Shown here: positions 28,493 to 40,536 of the stretch, in pieces
Layout of the letters: every line of letters starts with the position of its first letter
Position numbering within the stretch: the stretch's first letter is position 1
Source of the DNA: an uncultured Pelagibacteraceae bacterium
Lineage (GTDB): Bacteria > Pseudomonadota > Alphaproteobacteria > Pelagibacterales > Pelagibacteraceae
DNA length: 40,536 nt
Direction of reading: 5' to 3'
Assembly (NCBI GenBank): GCA_902566365.1
Contig: CACFIH010000001.1
Location: 1 to 40,536, forward strand
Translations under genes and position numbers: made by a program
The notes under the pieces: model-generated
Told to the model about the DNA's origin: nothing
Seen by the model: only the letters and a program-made list of their open reading frames with translations
Database searches by the model: none

Positions 28493-31366
28493 TTAATTAA
28501 AAACTTTTTTAATAATTTCTTGTTGTTGAGAAATATGCCTTTTAACATATCCTGTCGCTGGAGATGCATCTGGGCTTCTTCCTATATAAGAAATATAATT
28601 ATTATTAGCCTTAATACTATCTAATGTCCATTGGATATAGTCTCTTACGGAAAACCAGGCTCCCATATTCTTTGGTTCTTCCTGACACCAATAAAATTCA
28701 GCATTTTTAGCATAAGGTTTCAATTCTTTAACAAGACTTTTTGCAGGAAATGGATATAGCTGTTCAATTCTATAAAAGACTATATCATCTCTTTTTTGCT
28801 TTTCTCTAGCCTCTAATAAATCAAAATAAATTTTACCTGAGCACAGAATCACTTTTTTTATTTTTTTTGGTTTCCTTAATTTGATAAATCCTTTAGTTTT
28901 TGGGTCTATAGCATGATCCCATAAAACTCTGTGGAAAGAATTTTTTTTACCAAAATCATTCAAGTTTGATATACAATATTTATGTCGTAACAAAGATTTT
29001 GGTGTCATTATAATCAATGGTTTTCTAAAATCTCTATGCATCTGTCTTCTTAATGCATGAAAATAATTTGCTGGAGTAGTACAATTCATTACTTGCATGT
29101 TGTCATTCGAACATAATTGTAAAAATCTCTCTAATCTTGCAGAAGAATGCTCAGGTCCTTGACCCTCGTAGCCATGTGGCAACAACATTACTAAACCAGA
29201 TGCTCTAGACCATTTTCTCTCTCCTGATGCTATAAATTGATCAATTACAACTTGTGCTCCATTGGCGAAATCTCCAAATTGAGCTTCCCAGATAGTAAGT
29301 GTATTAGGTTCAACTAAACTATACCCATACTCAAATCCTAAAACAGCTAATTCTGATAAAAAACTATCTACAATCTCAAAATTTTTTTGTTTCTTTGAAA
29401 TATTATTAAGAGGAATATATCTTGAATTATTAATTTGATTTCTTAAAACTGAGTGTCTTTGACTAAAAGTACCTCTGCCTGAATCTTGACCAACCAATCT
29501 CACAGGATATCCTTCCTCCAAAAGTGAGCCAAAAGCTAAGGATTCTGCAGTAGACCAATCGATTCCAATGCCATTATTTACACTTAGTTTTCTATTTTCA
29601 AGAATTTTTGAAATTGTTTTATGAATATTTATTTCATTTGGGATTGAATTAATTTTATTTGAAATTTCTACTAATTTTTTAGTATCAGCACCAGTAACAC
29701 CTCTTTTATCTTTTCCTCTTTCAGGCTTATATCTAGACCAAGTTCCTTCAAACCACTCAATTTTAGGTTTGTAGTCTTTTGCATTTTTAAATTGATCATC
29801 AAGTAAATCCTTAAATTTTTTAATTGATAAATTTAAAAAATCATTAGTAATCGAATTATTATTAATAAGTCTGTCCCCATAAACTTTAACTGGAGAAGGA
29901 TGAGATCTAATTTTTTTGTACATCAGTGGTTGAGTAAAGGATGGCTCGTCACCTTCGTTATGCCCAAATCTTCTATAACAGATTAAATCTATAACGACAT
30001 CTCTATTAAATTTTAATCTAAAATCAGTTGCTATTCTTGCAGCATATACAACTGCTTCTGGATCATCGCCATTAACATGAATTATTGGAGCTTCAACCAT
30101 CTTTGCAATATCTGAAGGATATGGTGAAGATCTTGCAAATCTAGGGCTTGTAGTAAATCCAATTTGATTGTTAACAATTATATGAATAGTTCCACCTGTA
30201 TTATGACCTGGTAATCCAGACATTGCGAAACATTCAGCAACTACACCTTGTCCTGCAAAAGCTGCATCACCATGAATTAAGATAGGTATAACTTTTTTTC
30301 TTTCTTTATCTTTATGAAAAAACTGTTTAGCTCTTGTTTGTCCAAGCACAACTGGATTAACAGCTTCTAAGTGAGAAGGATTATCAGTCAAGCTTACATG
30401 CACAGAGTTACCATCAAATTCTCTATTTGAAGACGCTCCTAAATGATATTTTACATCTCCTGCATCATCTACTGAACCACTTATTTCTCCTGCAAATTCG
30501 TTAAAAATTCTTTTATAAGACTTTTGAAGCACATTAGCTAAAACATTAAGTCTACCTCTATGAGACATACCTATCTTGACTTCTTTAACTTGAGACTGTC
30601 CACCAATTTTTATTATTTGCTCTAACGCAGGAATTAAACTTTCACCACCATCAAGTCCAAATCTTTTAGTTCCAACATACTTAGTGTGTAAAAATTTTTC
30701 AAAGCCCTCTGCTTGAATAAGTTTATTCAAAATTGCTTCTTTACCATTTTGGGTAAATTTAAAATCATCTGTTTTTTCTACTCTATCTCTAAACCATTTT
30801 CTCTCAGTGGGGTTTGAAATATGCATATATTCATATCCAATAGATCCACAATATTTATCTTTGAGGAATTTAAGAATTTCTCTAATACTTGAATATTGCT
30901 TATTAGTTATTCCATCTAAAAAAATTTTTTTGTCATAATCATTCTTTTCAAAACCATAAGATTCTGGATGCAATTCATCTAAATATTCAGATTTCATCAT
31001 TCCCAAAGGATCTAATTTTGCAATGAGATGACCTCGTTGTCTGTAAGACCTAATCATGGCAACTGCCTTAATTGAATTTGCATTTGATTTTACTATTTCT
31101 AATTCATTCAATTGACTTTTTTCTTTTGAAATTTCTTGAACATTTTTTAAAGAAATTTTATCTTTTTTAGGGCTCCAGGAAGGACCGTTTATTTCATTAA
31201 CAATAGTGTCTACCTCTTCTCCAATTTCTTCAAAATAATCTTTCCAACTAATTGGTAAATTTGGGTCTCCATTAATGTACTGTAAATACATTTGCTCTAT
31301 GAACGCACTATTAGATTTATTTAAAAAACCTGTTTTTTTAAATTCTAAATTTTTAGAAGAAGACAT
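28493..31366 (-). CDS. sucA: 2-Oxoglutarate dehydrogenase E1
   Basis: This 957-residue thiamine-diphosphate enzyme decarboxylates 2-oxoglutarate. The N-terminal E2-binding segment (SAFIEQMYLQYINGDP-type) is present, then MSHRGRLNVLANVL, the TPP/Mg region HGDAAFAGQGVVAE (about residues 363-376), NNQIGFTTSP, RRFGHNEGDEP, and in the second half GQDSGRGTFSQRH and PHGYEGQGPEHSSARLERFL (as two adjoining motifs). The length is typical of the OdhL-free E1. The start lies 32 bp after sucD. It works with SucB and LpdA encoded directly after it. Confidence 0.97.
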   Translation of the reverse strand: MSSSKNLEFKKTGFLNKSNSAFIEQMYLQYINGDPNLPISWKDYFEEIGEEVDTIVNEINGPSWSPKKDKISLKNVQEISKEKSQLNELEIVKSNANSIKAVAMIRSYRQRGHLIAKLDPLGMMKSEYLDELHPESYGFEKNDYDKKIFLDGITNKQYSSIREILKFLKDKYCGSIGYEYMHISNPTERKWFRDRVEKTDDFKFTQNGKEAILNKLIQAEGFEKFLHTKYVGTKRFGLDGGESLIPALEQIIKIGGQSQVKEVKIGMSHRGRLNVLANVLQKSYKRIFNEFAGEISGSVDDAGDVKYHLGASSNREFDGNSVHVSLTDNPSHLEAVNPVVLGQTRAKQFFHKDKERKKVIPILIHGDAAFAGQGVVAECFAMSGLPGHNTGGTIHIIVNNQIGFTTSPRFARSSPYPSDIAKMVEAPIIHVNGDDPEAVVYAARIATDFRLKFNRDVVIDLICYRRFGHNEGDEPSFTQPLMYKKIRSHPSPVKVYGDRLINNNSITNDFLNLSIKKFKDLLDDQFKNAKDYKPKIEWFEGTWSRYKPERGKDKRGVTGADTKKLVEISNKINSIPNEINIHKTISKILENRKLSVNNGIGIDWSTAESLAFGSLLEEGYPVRLVGQDSGRGTFSQRHSVLRNQINNSRYIPLNNISKKQKNFEIVDSFLSELAVLGFEYGYSLVEPNTLTIWEAQFGDFANGAQVVIDQFIASGERKWSRASGLVMLLPHGYEGQGPEHSSARLERFLQLCSNDNMQVMNCTTPANYFHALRRQMHRDFRKPLIIMTPKSLLRHKYCISNLNDFGKKNSFHRVLWDHAIDPKTKGFIKLRKPKKIKKVILCSGKIYFDLLEAREKQKRDDIVFYRIEQLYPFPAKSLVKELKPYAKNAEFYWCQEEPKNMGAWFSVRDYIQWTLDSIKANNNYISYIGRSPDASPATGYVKRHISQQQEIIKKVFN

Positions 31367-31398
31367 TTTTTTTTAATATAGACCTAGAAAAAAATTTT

Positions 31399-32274
31399 TC
31401 AATTAGACAATTTATCGAAAAGAGTTTTACCAATTTTCGAAGGCGAGTTCGCAATAATTATACCACAATCTTCCATTTTTTTTATTTTATCTTGTGCTCC
31501 ACCTTTTCCACCCGAAATAATGGCTCCCGCATGTCCCATTCTTCTTCCAGGAGGAGCTGTAACGCCTGCGATAAATCCAACTATTGGTTTCTTGATTTTG
31601 TGGTTTTTAAAAAATTCTGCCGCCTCTTCTTCGGCATTTCCTCCAATTTCACCTATCATTAAAATTGATTTTGTTTCTTCATCATTTAAAAATAAATCTA
31701 AACAGTCTATAAAATTTGTGCCATTGATTGGGTCCCCACCAATTCCGATACAAGTTGATTGACCAAGACCATTTTCTGTTGTTTGTGCAACGGCTTCATA
31801 AGTAAGTGTACCTGATCTAGAGACTATACCTACAGATCCTTTTTTATGAATACTACCAGGCATAATACCGATCTTGCATTCATCAGGAGTTATAATACCT
31901 GGGCAATTTGGGCCAATCAATCTTGAATTTGAGTTCGTTAATATTTGTTTAACTTTAAGCATATCTTGAATAGGAATACCTTCTGTGATGCAGACAATGA
32001 GTTCAATTGATGCTTCAATTGCTTCAATAATTGCAGCTGCTGCAAATTTTGCAGGAACATAAATCATTGTAGCATTAGCACCTTCAGATTCTTTTGCTTC
32101 TTTTACTGTATTAAAAACAGGGAGTCCTAAATGTTTTTGTCCACCTTTTTTTGGTGTGACTCCACCAACTAATTTTGTTCCATATTTAATTGCTTGCTCG
32201 GAATGAAATGTTCCATGTGATCCAGTAAAACCTTGGCAAATTAATCTAGTATCTTTATTAACTAAAACTGACAT
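31399..32274 (-). CDS. sucD: Succinyl-CoA synthetase alpha subunit
   Basis: This 291-residue subunit binds CoA in its N-terminal Rossmann domain ([17 protein letters not shown], residues 13-29) and carries the phosphohistidine in [13 protein letters not shown] (about 246-258). The [10 protein letters not shown] motif lies near residue 121. With SucC it forms succinate plus ATP or GTP. It begins directly after the sucC stop. A 32-bp gap separates it from sucA. Confidence 0.97.
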   Translation of the reverse strand: MSVLVNKDTRLICQGFTGSHGTFHSEQAIKYGTKLVGGVTPKKGGQKHLGLPVFNTVKEAKESEGANATMIYVPAKFAAAAIIEAIEASIELIVCITEGIPIQDMLKVKQILTNSNSRLIGPNCPGIITPDECKIGIMPGSIHKKGSVGIVSRSGTLTYEAVAQTTENGLGQSTCIGIGGDPINGTNFIDCLDLFLNDEETKSILMIGEIGGNAEEEAAEFFKNHKIKKPIVGFIAGVTAPPGRRMGHAGAIISGGKGGAQDKIKKMEDCGIIIANSPSKIGKTLFDKLSN

Positions 32275-33434
32275 TTATTTAATTGCCTCTACAATTTTTT
32301 TAGCTGCATCATCAAGATTTTCCGCAGAAATTAATTTTAAACCAGAATTATCTAGTATCTCTTTTCCTTCCATAAAATTTGTACCTGCAAGTCTTACTAC
32401 AAGTGGAACTCTAATATTTATTTCTTTAGCTGCATCTACCACACCTTGTGCAAGAACATCACATCTCATAATCCCACCAAAAATGTTGATTAATATCCCC
32501 TTAACATTTTTATCTGATAAAATTATTTTAAAAGCAGCTGAAACTTTTTCTTTTGACGCACCTCCACCAACATCTAAAAAATTTGCTGGTTCTTCACCAT
32601 ATAACTTAATTATATCCATAGTTGCCATAGCCAATCCTGCACCATTTACCATACAGCCAATGCTTCCATCTAATTTAATATAAGCTAAATCATGTTTACT
32701 TGCCTCAATTTCTGCTGGGTCTTCTTCGTTTAGATCTCTAAGTTTTAAAATTTCCGGATGTCTAAATAAAGCATTACTATCAAAGCTAACTTTTGCATCT
32801 AAACAAACAATCTTTTTTTCTTTAGTTAATATTAGTGGATTTATTTCGACCATATTTGCATCTGTTTTAATAAACATTTTATAAATTGATTTTATTAAAT
32901 AAATTGCCTCATTTTTAGAATTACCCTCTAGGTTAAAAATTCTGATAATCTTTTCACACTCTTCATTTGAAATTTCCTCATTTAATTCAACTTTAGTTGT
33001 TAAAATTTTATTTGGAGATTTAGCAGCTACTTCCTCAATATCCATTCCACCTTGATCACTTGTAATAAATGCAATTTTTGACGTAGCTCTATCGACTAGA
33101 CAAGAAAGATAAAATTCCTTTTCAATGTTTGATGATTCTTCAACATAAAGTCTTTTTACTTCTCTTCCTTCTGGTCCTGTTTGGTGAGTAATTAATTTTT
33201 TTCCTAAAAGCTCTTTAGCTGATTTCTCAAGTTCACTTAAATTATCTAAAATTTTTACACCACCAGCTTTTCCTCTGCCCCCAGCATGAATTTGTGCCTT
33301 CAAAACATATTTATCAGTTTTTAACGATTTACATTTTTCTAAAAGTTCTTCAACAGTAAAACCAAACACTCCCTCCGGTACCGCTGCACCAAATTGTTTT
33401 AAAATTTGTTTAGCTTGATGCTCGTGTATATTCA

Positions 33435-33435
<1 letters not shown>
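32275..33435 (-). CDS. sucC: Succinyl-CoA synthetase beta subunit
   Basis: This 386-residue ATP-grasp protein starts MNIHEHQAKQILKQFG, and has KAQIHAGGRGKAGGVK (about 45-60), VEINPLIL (about 195) with the metal-binding Glu-Asn, and GSIGCMVNGAGLAMATMD (about 255) ahead of NIFGGIMRCD. All are standard. It provides the nucleotide site of succinyl-CoA synthetase. Its ATG shares one base with the mdh stop (TAATG at 33435), and sucD follows without a spacer. Confidence 0.97.
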
Positions 33436-35899
<2,464 letters not shown>

Positions 35900-35941
35900 G
35901 AATACGATCTTTTAGAGTAAAAATTCTTGTTAGTCTATTGT

Positions 35942-36721
35942 TTATATATTAGCCGTTGCTAACATTTTTTTTATCTCAGCTATAGCTTTTGCAGGATTTA
36001 AACCTTTTGGACATGCACTTGTACAGTTAAGAATTGTATGGCAACGATACAACTTAAGTTCATCTGCAACCTTTTTTAATCTTGTTTGCCTTTCTTCATC
36101 TCTGCTATCTATAATCCATCTGTACGCTTGAAGTAATACCGCCGGACCTAAATATTTATCCCCATTCCACCAGTAGCTAGGGCATGATGTTGAGCAGCAG
36201 GCACACATAATACATTCGTATGCACCATCTAATTTTGCTCTATCTTTTTTTGATTGAAATATTTCTTTAGTTTCTGATTTGGAATTTGATTTTAACCAAG
36301 GTTCAATTGATTGATATTGTTTGTACAAACCATCTAAATCACCAATTAAATCTTTTTTAACTTTTAAATGAGGTAATGGATAAATATTAATATCACCATC
36401 TATTTCAGCGTGTGGAGTGGTACAAGCTAAACCATTTTTGCCATCCATATTCATTGCACAAGAACCACAAACTCCATGTGCACATGATCTTCTATATGCT
36501 AATGTAGGATCTATTTCATTTTTAATCTTATTTAAAATATCTAATACTTTAGATGAACAATTGCTCATATCAACTTCATATGTATCTATTCTGGGATTTT
36601 CTCCAGAAGATGGATCCCATCTATATATATTTACTTTCCTTAAATTTTTTGAGCCAGTTTGATCTTTAAAATATTTACCTTTTTTTACTTTAGAATTTTC
36701 AGGTAAATTGATTTGAGCCAT
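35942..36721 (-). CDS. sdhB: Succinate dehydrogenase iron-sulfur subunit
   Basis: This 259-residue subunit holds the three Fe-S clusters. The [2Fe-2S] set is [15 protein letters not shown] with a fourth Cys in GLACTT; the middle Arg-Glu found in many proteobacterial proteins is Ala-His here. The [4Fe-4S] and [3Fe-4S] sets are [16 protein letters not shown] and [11 protein letters not shown] with a preceding CHTILNC. The Trp and Pro near the third cluster that line the quinone site are present. Its start overlaps the sdhA stop by one base (TAATG at 36721). It passes electrons from SdhA to the membrane anchor. Confidence 0.96.
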   Translation of the reverse strand: MAQINLPENSKVKKGKYFKDQTGSKNLRKVNIYRWDPSSGENPRIDTYEVDMSNCSSKVLDILNKIKNEIDPTLAYRRSCAHGVCGSCAMNMDGKNGLACTTPHAEIDGDINIYPLPHLKVKKDLIGDLDGLYKQYQSIEPWLKSNSKSETKEIFQSKKDRAKLDGAYECIMCACCSTSCPSYWWNGDKYLGPAVLLQAYRWIIDSRDEERQTRLKKVADELKLYRCHTILNCTSACPKGLNPAKAIAEIKKMLATANI

Positions 36722-38496
36722 TAATAAACTCTTTCCTGTGGTGGAAAATATTGAACTTCATTGGTTAAAGTAGATTTATGAACCTCTCTATAGCTTATTT
36801 TAGTGTTCTTACCATCACACCAAGCAAGTGTATGCTGCATAAATTTTTCATCATCTCTCTTAGGAAAATCTTCTCTTGCATGTGCTCCACGACTTTCTTT
36901 TCTATTATATGCAGAGTCAACAGTAACAACAGCTTGTCTAATTAAATTATCAAATTCTAGGGTTTCCACTAAATCAGTATTGAATATTAACGATTTATCT
37001 TTTACAGATAAATTATCTAAACCACCATAAGTTTTTCTAATCTCATCAACACCCTCTTTAAGAGTTTTTTCGGTTCTAAAAACTGCACATTTAGACTGCA
37101 TTGTTTTTTGCATTGAAAGTCTTAATTCTGCAGTTCCAACTTCTCCGTTAGAATTTCTAATTTTATCAAAACGATCTAAACATTTCTGAGTTTCTGTTTC
37201 ACTTATTTCCTCATGTGGTGTTCCTGGCTTAATAAGTTCTGCAGCTCTTTTGGCTGCTGCTCTTCCAAAAACAACTAGATCAATTAATGAATTTGAACCA
37301 AGTCTATTTGCACCATGAACTGAAACACAAGCTGCCTCTCCAATTGCCATCAATCCTGGTACAGTTTTTTCTGAACCGTTTACTGTTAAAACTTCCGCTT
37401 TATAGTTTGTTGGAATACCTCCCATATTATAATGGACAGTCGGTACAACTGGAATTGGTTCTTTTGTAACATCTACGTTTGCAAATAATCTTGCTGCATC
37501 AGTTATACCCGGTAATCTACTCTCAATAATATCTTTATCTAAATGACTTAAATTTAAGTGAACATGGTCTTGATCTTTTCCAACACCTCGTCCTTCATTA
37601 ATTTCTATCGACATTGATCTGCTTACCACATCTCTCGATGCTAAGTCTTTTGCTTTTGGTGCATATCTCTCCATAAACCTTTCACCCTTGGAATTTGTTA
37701 AATATCCTCCTTCACCTCTTGCACCTTCTGTTATTAATGTGCCATGTCCATAAATCCCTGTTGGATGAAATTGAACAAATTCCATGTCTTGTAAAGGTAA
37801 TCCTGCTCTTAAAACCATTGCATTACCATCTCCAGTACAAGTATGAGCAGATGTTGCTGAATAATAAACTTTACCATAACCACCTGTAGCAATAATTACA
37901 GTGTGAGCTCTAAATCTATGAATGGTTCCATCATTTAAATTCCAAGCAATTAGTCCCTTGCAAGCACCGTCTTTCATTAATAGATCTAATGCAAAATATT
38001 CAATAAAAAATTCTGTTTTATGTTTTAGCGCTTGTCCATACAAAGTATGTAAAATTGCATGACCAGTTCTATCAGCAGCAGCACAAGTTCTTTGTACAAT
38101 TCCATTACCATAATTTTTAGTCATACCACCAAATGGTCTTTGATAAATTTTTCCATCCTCTGTTCTACTAAAAGGTACTCCATATTTCTCTAATTCGATA
38201 ACTGCTTTAGGCGCTTCTTTACAAAGATATTCAATACTATCTTGATCTCCTAACCAATCTGCACCTTTTACTGTATCATACATGTGCCAACGCCAATCAT
38301 CCTCACCCATATTACCAAGGGCAGCTGAAATACCCCCTTGTGCAGCAGAAGTATGACTTCTGGTAGGAAAAACTTTTGAAATACATGCTGTCTTTAGTCC
38401 TGCTTCACTTAAACCAACCGCAGCTCTTAAACCTGAGCCACCAGCACCTAAAACAACAACATCATATTCATGATCTATAATTTTATAAGAACTCAT
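36721..38496 (-). CDS. sdhA: Succinate dehydrogenase flavoprotein subunit
   Basis: This 591-residue subunit oxidises succinate. The FAD-binding [13 protein letters not shown] lies at about 17-29; [13 protein letters not shown] (about 43-55) includes the histidine that binds FAD covalently. The active-site blocks are [32 protein letters not shown] and [13 protein letters not shown], followed by ANRLGSNSL. All catalytic positions I could check look intact. It overlaps sdhD by 4 bp at its start and sdhB by one base at its end, in the alphaproteobacterial order C-D-A-B. Confidence 0.97.
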   Translation of the reverse strand: MSSYKIIDHEYDVVVLGAGGSGLRAAVGLSEAGLKTACISKVFPTRSHTSAAQGGISAALGNMGEDDWRWHMYDTVKGADWLGDQDSIEYLCKEAPKAVIELEKYGVPFSRTEDGKIYQRPFGGMTKNYGNGIVQRTCAAADRTGHAILHTLYGQALKHKTEFFIEYFALDLLMKDGACKGLIAWNLNDGTIHRFRAHTVIIATGGYGKVYYSATSAHTCTGDGNAMVLRAGLPLQDMEFVQFHPTGIYGHGTLITEGARGEGGYLTNSKGERFMERYAPKAKDLASRDVVSRSMSIEINEGRGVGKDQDHVHLNLSHLDKDIIESRLPGITDAARLFANVDVTKEPIPVVPTVHYNMGGIPTNYKAEVLTVNGSEKTVPGLMAIGEAACVSVHGANRLGSNSLIDLVVFGRAAAKRAAELIKPGTPHEEISETETQKCLDRFDKIRNSNGEVGTAELRLSMQKTMQSKCAVFRTEKTLKEGVDEIRKTYGGLDNLSVKDKSLIFNTDLVETLEFDNLIRQAVVTVDSAYNRKESRGAHAREDFPKRDDEKFMQHTLAWCDGKNTKISYREVHKSTLTNEVQYFPPQERVY

Positions 38497-38816
38497 AACC
38501 TAGATATTAATATAATTGTAATTAGTGGAATTACCACTGACGATGCATACAAAAGTCTGTTTGCGACATTTTTGATTTGATCATTTTTAATATAATCCTC
38601 AAAAACCTCGCTAATACTTAGTGCTGAGAAAAAATAAGCATTAATAATGAATAAACTAAATAAAAACTTTGATAACGGACCTGTAAAAAAATTTATAAAA
38701 ACAAAGTAGGCTTGATCATAAATTGTAATAAAATTTAGGATAAACCATATCATTAATGGAACTAATGTTGCTCCACTGACTTTGAGAAAAATCCATTTTT
38801 TAGTTGCATTTATCAT
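38493..38816 (-). CDS. sdhD: Succinate dehydrogenase membrane anchor SdhD, no histidines
   Basis: I place the start at the ATG at 38816, 1 nt after the sdhC stop, giving 107 residues; a TTG 21 bp upstream is possible but would overlap sdhC. Three hydrophobic segments are visible (about 14-33, 50-70 and 86-105). The family motif before the third segment ends EDY (73-75), whose Tyr lines the quinone site. The heme-ligating histidine normally lies 12 residues before that Tyr, in a HAxxGxxxVIEDY motif; here that position is Phe63, and the whole protein contains no histidine. Identification rests on the EDY motif, length and gene order, which together are convincing. Confidence 0.88.
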   Translation of the reverse strand: MINATKKWIFLKVSGATLVPLMIWFILNFITIYDQAYFVFINFFTGPLSKFLFSLFIINAYFFSALSISEVFEDYIKNDQIKNVANRLLYASSVVIPLITIILISRL

Positions 38817-38817
38817 T

Positions 38818-39201
38818 TTAAAAAAAATTTTTTCCAATTAAATAGAAAGCTACTGTTAAAATTATCGATCCAAATATTACAATCAACCCAGTTATCTTTG
38901 TCGTTCTAAGTTGAAATCCATAGCCCAAATCCATAATCAAATGTCTTATCTCACTTAAAATTTGAAAAGAAAAAGACCATGTAAGTCCTAAAATAAAAAA
39001 TTTACCAATTAATGAAGTTAAAAATAAATTTATGATTTCATAATTACTTTCACCAATAACAATTAATGAAACTAACAAGCAAATAAATGTAATTGCAATT
39101 ATATTTATAATTCCTGTAATTCTATGAGATATAGATACTAACGATGAAATGTGCCATTTATAAATTTGAATATGTGGAGATAATGGTGCTTTATTTTCCA
39201 T
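38818..39201 (-). CDS. sdhC: Succinate dehydrogenase cytochrome b556 subunit SdhC, heme ligand position replaced
   Basis: This 127-residue anchor protein has PLSPHIQIYKWHISS (6-20) and SISHRITG (23-30), which include the quinone-site Ser23, His26 and Arg27, and three membrane segments. The conserved RHLIMDLGYG is at 86-95. In known SdhC a heme-binding histidine lies seven residues before the His of RH; here that residue is Gln80 (QILSEIRH). The start overlaps the asd stop by 11 nt, and sdhD follows after 1 nt. The family call is secure; the missing ligand is discussed under findings. Confidence 0.93.
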   Translation of the reverse strand: MENKAPLSPHIQIYKWHISSLVSISHRITGIINIIAITFICLLVSLIVIGESNYEIINLFLTSLIGKFFILGLTWSFSFQILSEIRHLIMDLGYGFQLRTTKITGLIVIFGSIILTVAFYLIGKNFF

Positions 39202-40198
39202 AAAAATTATTTTTAATTAATGTTTCAGCAATTTCTACAGCATTCAAAGCCGCGCCTCTTAAAAGATTATCAGAAACAATCCACAAATTTAATCCATTCT
39301 TAATAGTCTTGTCCTCTCGAATTCTTGATATAAATGTTTCATCTTTACCTTCTGCTTCTAATGGAGTTGAATATCCACCATCAACTCTCTCATCAACTAC
39401 TTTACATCCCTCAAAATTATTTAATGCCTCTTTAATCTTTTCGAGAGAAAAGGGCTTTTCAAATTGTAAATTTACTGATTCTGAATGTGAAACAGAAATA
39501 GGTAACCTTACACATGTTGCTGTTAGATCAATTTTACTATCTAAAATTTTTTTTGTTTCATTAGTCATTTTTAATTCTTCTTTTGTATAACCATTATCTG
39601 AAAATACATCTATATGCGGAATAGCATTAAAAGCTATTTGTTTTGTAAAATTTTTAGATTTTACATCTTTGCCATCTAAAACTAATTTAGTTTGTTCGAT
39701 CAATTCATCCATTGGTGCTTTACCACCACCTGAAACTGATTGGTATGTGGAAACAACTATTCTTTTAATTACAAAAAGGTCGTGCAAAGGTTTTAAAGCA
39801 ATCACCAATTGTGCTGTTGAACAATTTGGATTGGCAATAATATTTTTTTTTATTTGATCTAAATGATTTGAGTTAACTTGTGGAACAATTAATGGAACGT
39901 CTGGATCCATTCTGTAGAAGCTTGAATTATCAATGACTATACAATGCTTTGCTGCTTTTTCTGCAAATTTTTCTGAAATTTTTCCTCCAGCTGCAAAAAA
40001 GGCGATTTTTACTCTCGAGAAATCAAAATTTTCTAAATTAAAAACTTCATATTCTTTACCCTTAAAACTAATTCTTTTACCAACACTCTTAGGTGAGGCA
40101 ACTAAATACAGTTTATCAATAGATAGTTCCTTTTTTTCAAGAACTTCTAAAGTTTTTCTTCCAACATTTCCTGTTGCTCCTACAATTGCAATATTCAT
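39191..40198 (-). CDS. asd: Aspartate-semialdehyde dehydrogenase
   Basis: This 335-residue enzyme reduces aspartyl phosphate to the semialdehyde, the branch point to lysine/diaminopimelate, threonine and methionine. NADP-binding GATGNVGRKTLEVL is at the N-terminus, NPNCSTAQLV (about 126-135) holds the catalytic cysteine, and RLPISVSHSES the catalytic histidine. QSVSGGGKAPMDEL is the usual mid-protein block. The start is 15 bp after the upstream GcvT/DmdA-like gene, without a visible Shine-Dalgarno sequence. Its last 11 nt overlap sdhC, so translation of the dehydrogenase anchor may depend on it. Confidence 0.95.
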   Translation of the reverse strand: MNIAIVGATGNVGRKTLEVLEKKELSIDKLYLVASPKSVGKRISFKGKEYEVFNLENFDFSRVKIAFFAAGGKISEKFAEKAAKHCIVIDNSSFYRMDPDVPLIVPQVNSNHLDQIKKNIIANPNCSTAQLVIALKPLHDLFVIKRIVVSTYQSVSGGGKAPMDELIEQTKLVLDGKDVKSKNFTKQIAFNAIPHIDVFSDNGYTKEELKMTNETKKILDSKIDLTATCVRLPISVSHSESVNLQFEKPFSLEKIKEALNNFEGCKVVDERVDGGYSTPLEAEGKDETFISRIREDKTIKNGLNLWIVSDNLLRGAALNAVEIAETLIKNNFYGK

Positions 40199-40213
40199 GA
40201 TGTAAGTTTTATA

Positions 40214-40536
40214 CTAGATGAAAGGCAAATCGCAAACTTTTACAGTAAAGGAATTTCCCTCAATTTCTAACATTCCCGTTGTGGATGCTTTGCAATAAGG
40301 CTCATTTATCATTGCTATTCCTATAACTTTTCTAAAATGTGGCGAATAACAAGCTGATCTTAAATCCCCAATAAAATTTCCTTTTTCATCTTTAAGTTTT
40401 AAAGATTTGGTTAAATTAATTTTATCAGTATCGATATGAACTCCCATTAGTCTTCTTTTTATACCGTCTTTTTTAATTTTCTTTAATTTTTCCTTACCTA
40501 AAAAAGATACTTCAGAATCTAAATTAACATATTTAT
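40214..40536 (-). CDS. dmdA: GcvT/aminomethyltransferase-family protein, C-terminal part, probably DMSP demethylase DmdA
   Basis: The frame is open from the right edge to a TAG at 40216-40214, giving 107 residues of a C-terminal domain; the internal ATG at 40447 is not the start. FLGKEKLKK, then RRLMGV, GDLRSACYSP and VIGIAMI follow the GcvT C-terminal barrel (a GxxAL-type helix, K-R-L-x-G, the G-x-x-S-x-x-Y-S-P turn and I-G-x-A-x-I). GcvT-family enzymes are tetrahydrofolate-dependent; in SAR11 one member, DmdA, demethylates dimethylsulfoniopropionate, and I recall it lying near asd and sdh there. The folate and substrate residues are outside the window, so the choice of DmdA over GcvT or a paralogue is inference. 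Confidence 0.55.
   Translation of the reverse strand, partial: KYVNLDSEVSFLGKEKLKKIKKDGIKRRLMGVHIDTDKINLTKSLKLKDEKGNFIGDLRSACYSPHFRKVIGIAMINEPYCKASTTGMLEIEGNSFTVKVCDLPFI

Noticed and set aside
38817..38837. A TTG start giving SdhD seven more residues
   Set aside because: It lies inside the sdhC coding end on an A/T run, while the ATG at 38816 follows the sdhC stop by one base.

Overview
The window looks like a streamlined, very AT-rich alphaproteobacterial chromosome, most probably SAR11 (Pelagibacterales). The reasons are the strong A/T bias in codons and spacers, spacers mostly of 0-100 bp, many ATGA/TAATG start-stop overlaps, a class I lysyl-tRNA synthetase, the alphaproteobacterial orders rplU-rpmA-obg-proB-proA-nadD-rsfS and priA-atpHAGDC, and a SAM-II riboswitch in front of metX. 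The protein motifs and the aptamer are seen directly; the SAR11 assignment is an inference from overall character, since no search could be run. I find 41 protein genes (two cut by the window edges), one riboswitch and a few candidate promoters. I see no tRNA, rRNA, IS element, prophage, CRISPR array or convincing rho-independent terminator, and no gene-free stretch longer than 203 bp.

Layout: 1-442 (+) holds the 3' end of an agmatinase/arginase-family gene. 445-3973 (-) holds lysK-pyrD-rpmB-queuosine precursor transporter. 4062-7718 (+) holds trkH, ampG and a cytosolic NlpC/P60 peptidase, the last two forming a probable murein-recycling pair. 7715-9684 (-) holds hisC-tyrA (aromatic amino acid and histidine synthesis). 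The 203-bp divergent spacer 9685-9887 carries a promoter and a SAM-II riboswitch that lead into metX-metW-gloB (+). A second promoter at about 12336 then starts rplU-rpmA-obg-proB-proA-nadD-rsfS-ctpA-rppH (+, to 18913).

From 18906 to the right edge every gene is on the minus strand. In transcription order these are a GcvT/DmdA-like gene (partial), asd, sdhCDAB, mmsA, mdh, sucCD, sucAB, lpdA, priA and atpHAGDC. This puts most of the oxidative half of the TCA cycle (2-oxoglutarate to oxaloacetate), a valine/propionate feeder enzyme and the F1 part of ATP synthase in one co-directional run.

Nothing here looks like an undescribed multi-gene system; this is core-genome territory. The observations most worth a second look are these. 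(1) SdhC and SdhD both lack the histidines that ligate heme b in the known family, and SdhD has no histidine at all. (2) The SAM-II aptamer starts almost exactly at the predicted transcription start, but has no recognisable Shine-Dalgarno expression platform. (3) NadD stops right after its ISSSxxR motif. (4) rlmH and an envC-like gene are missing from a normally conserved order. (5) A stem-loop abuts the obg start codon.
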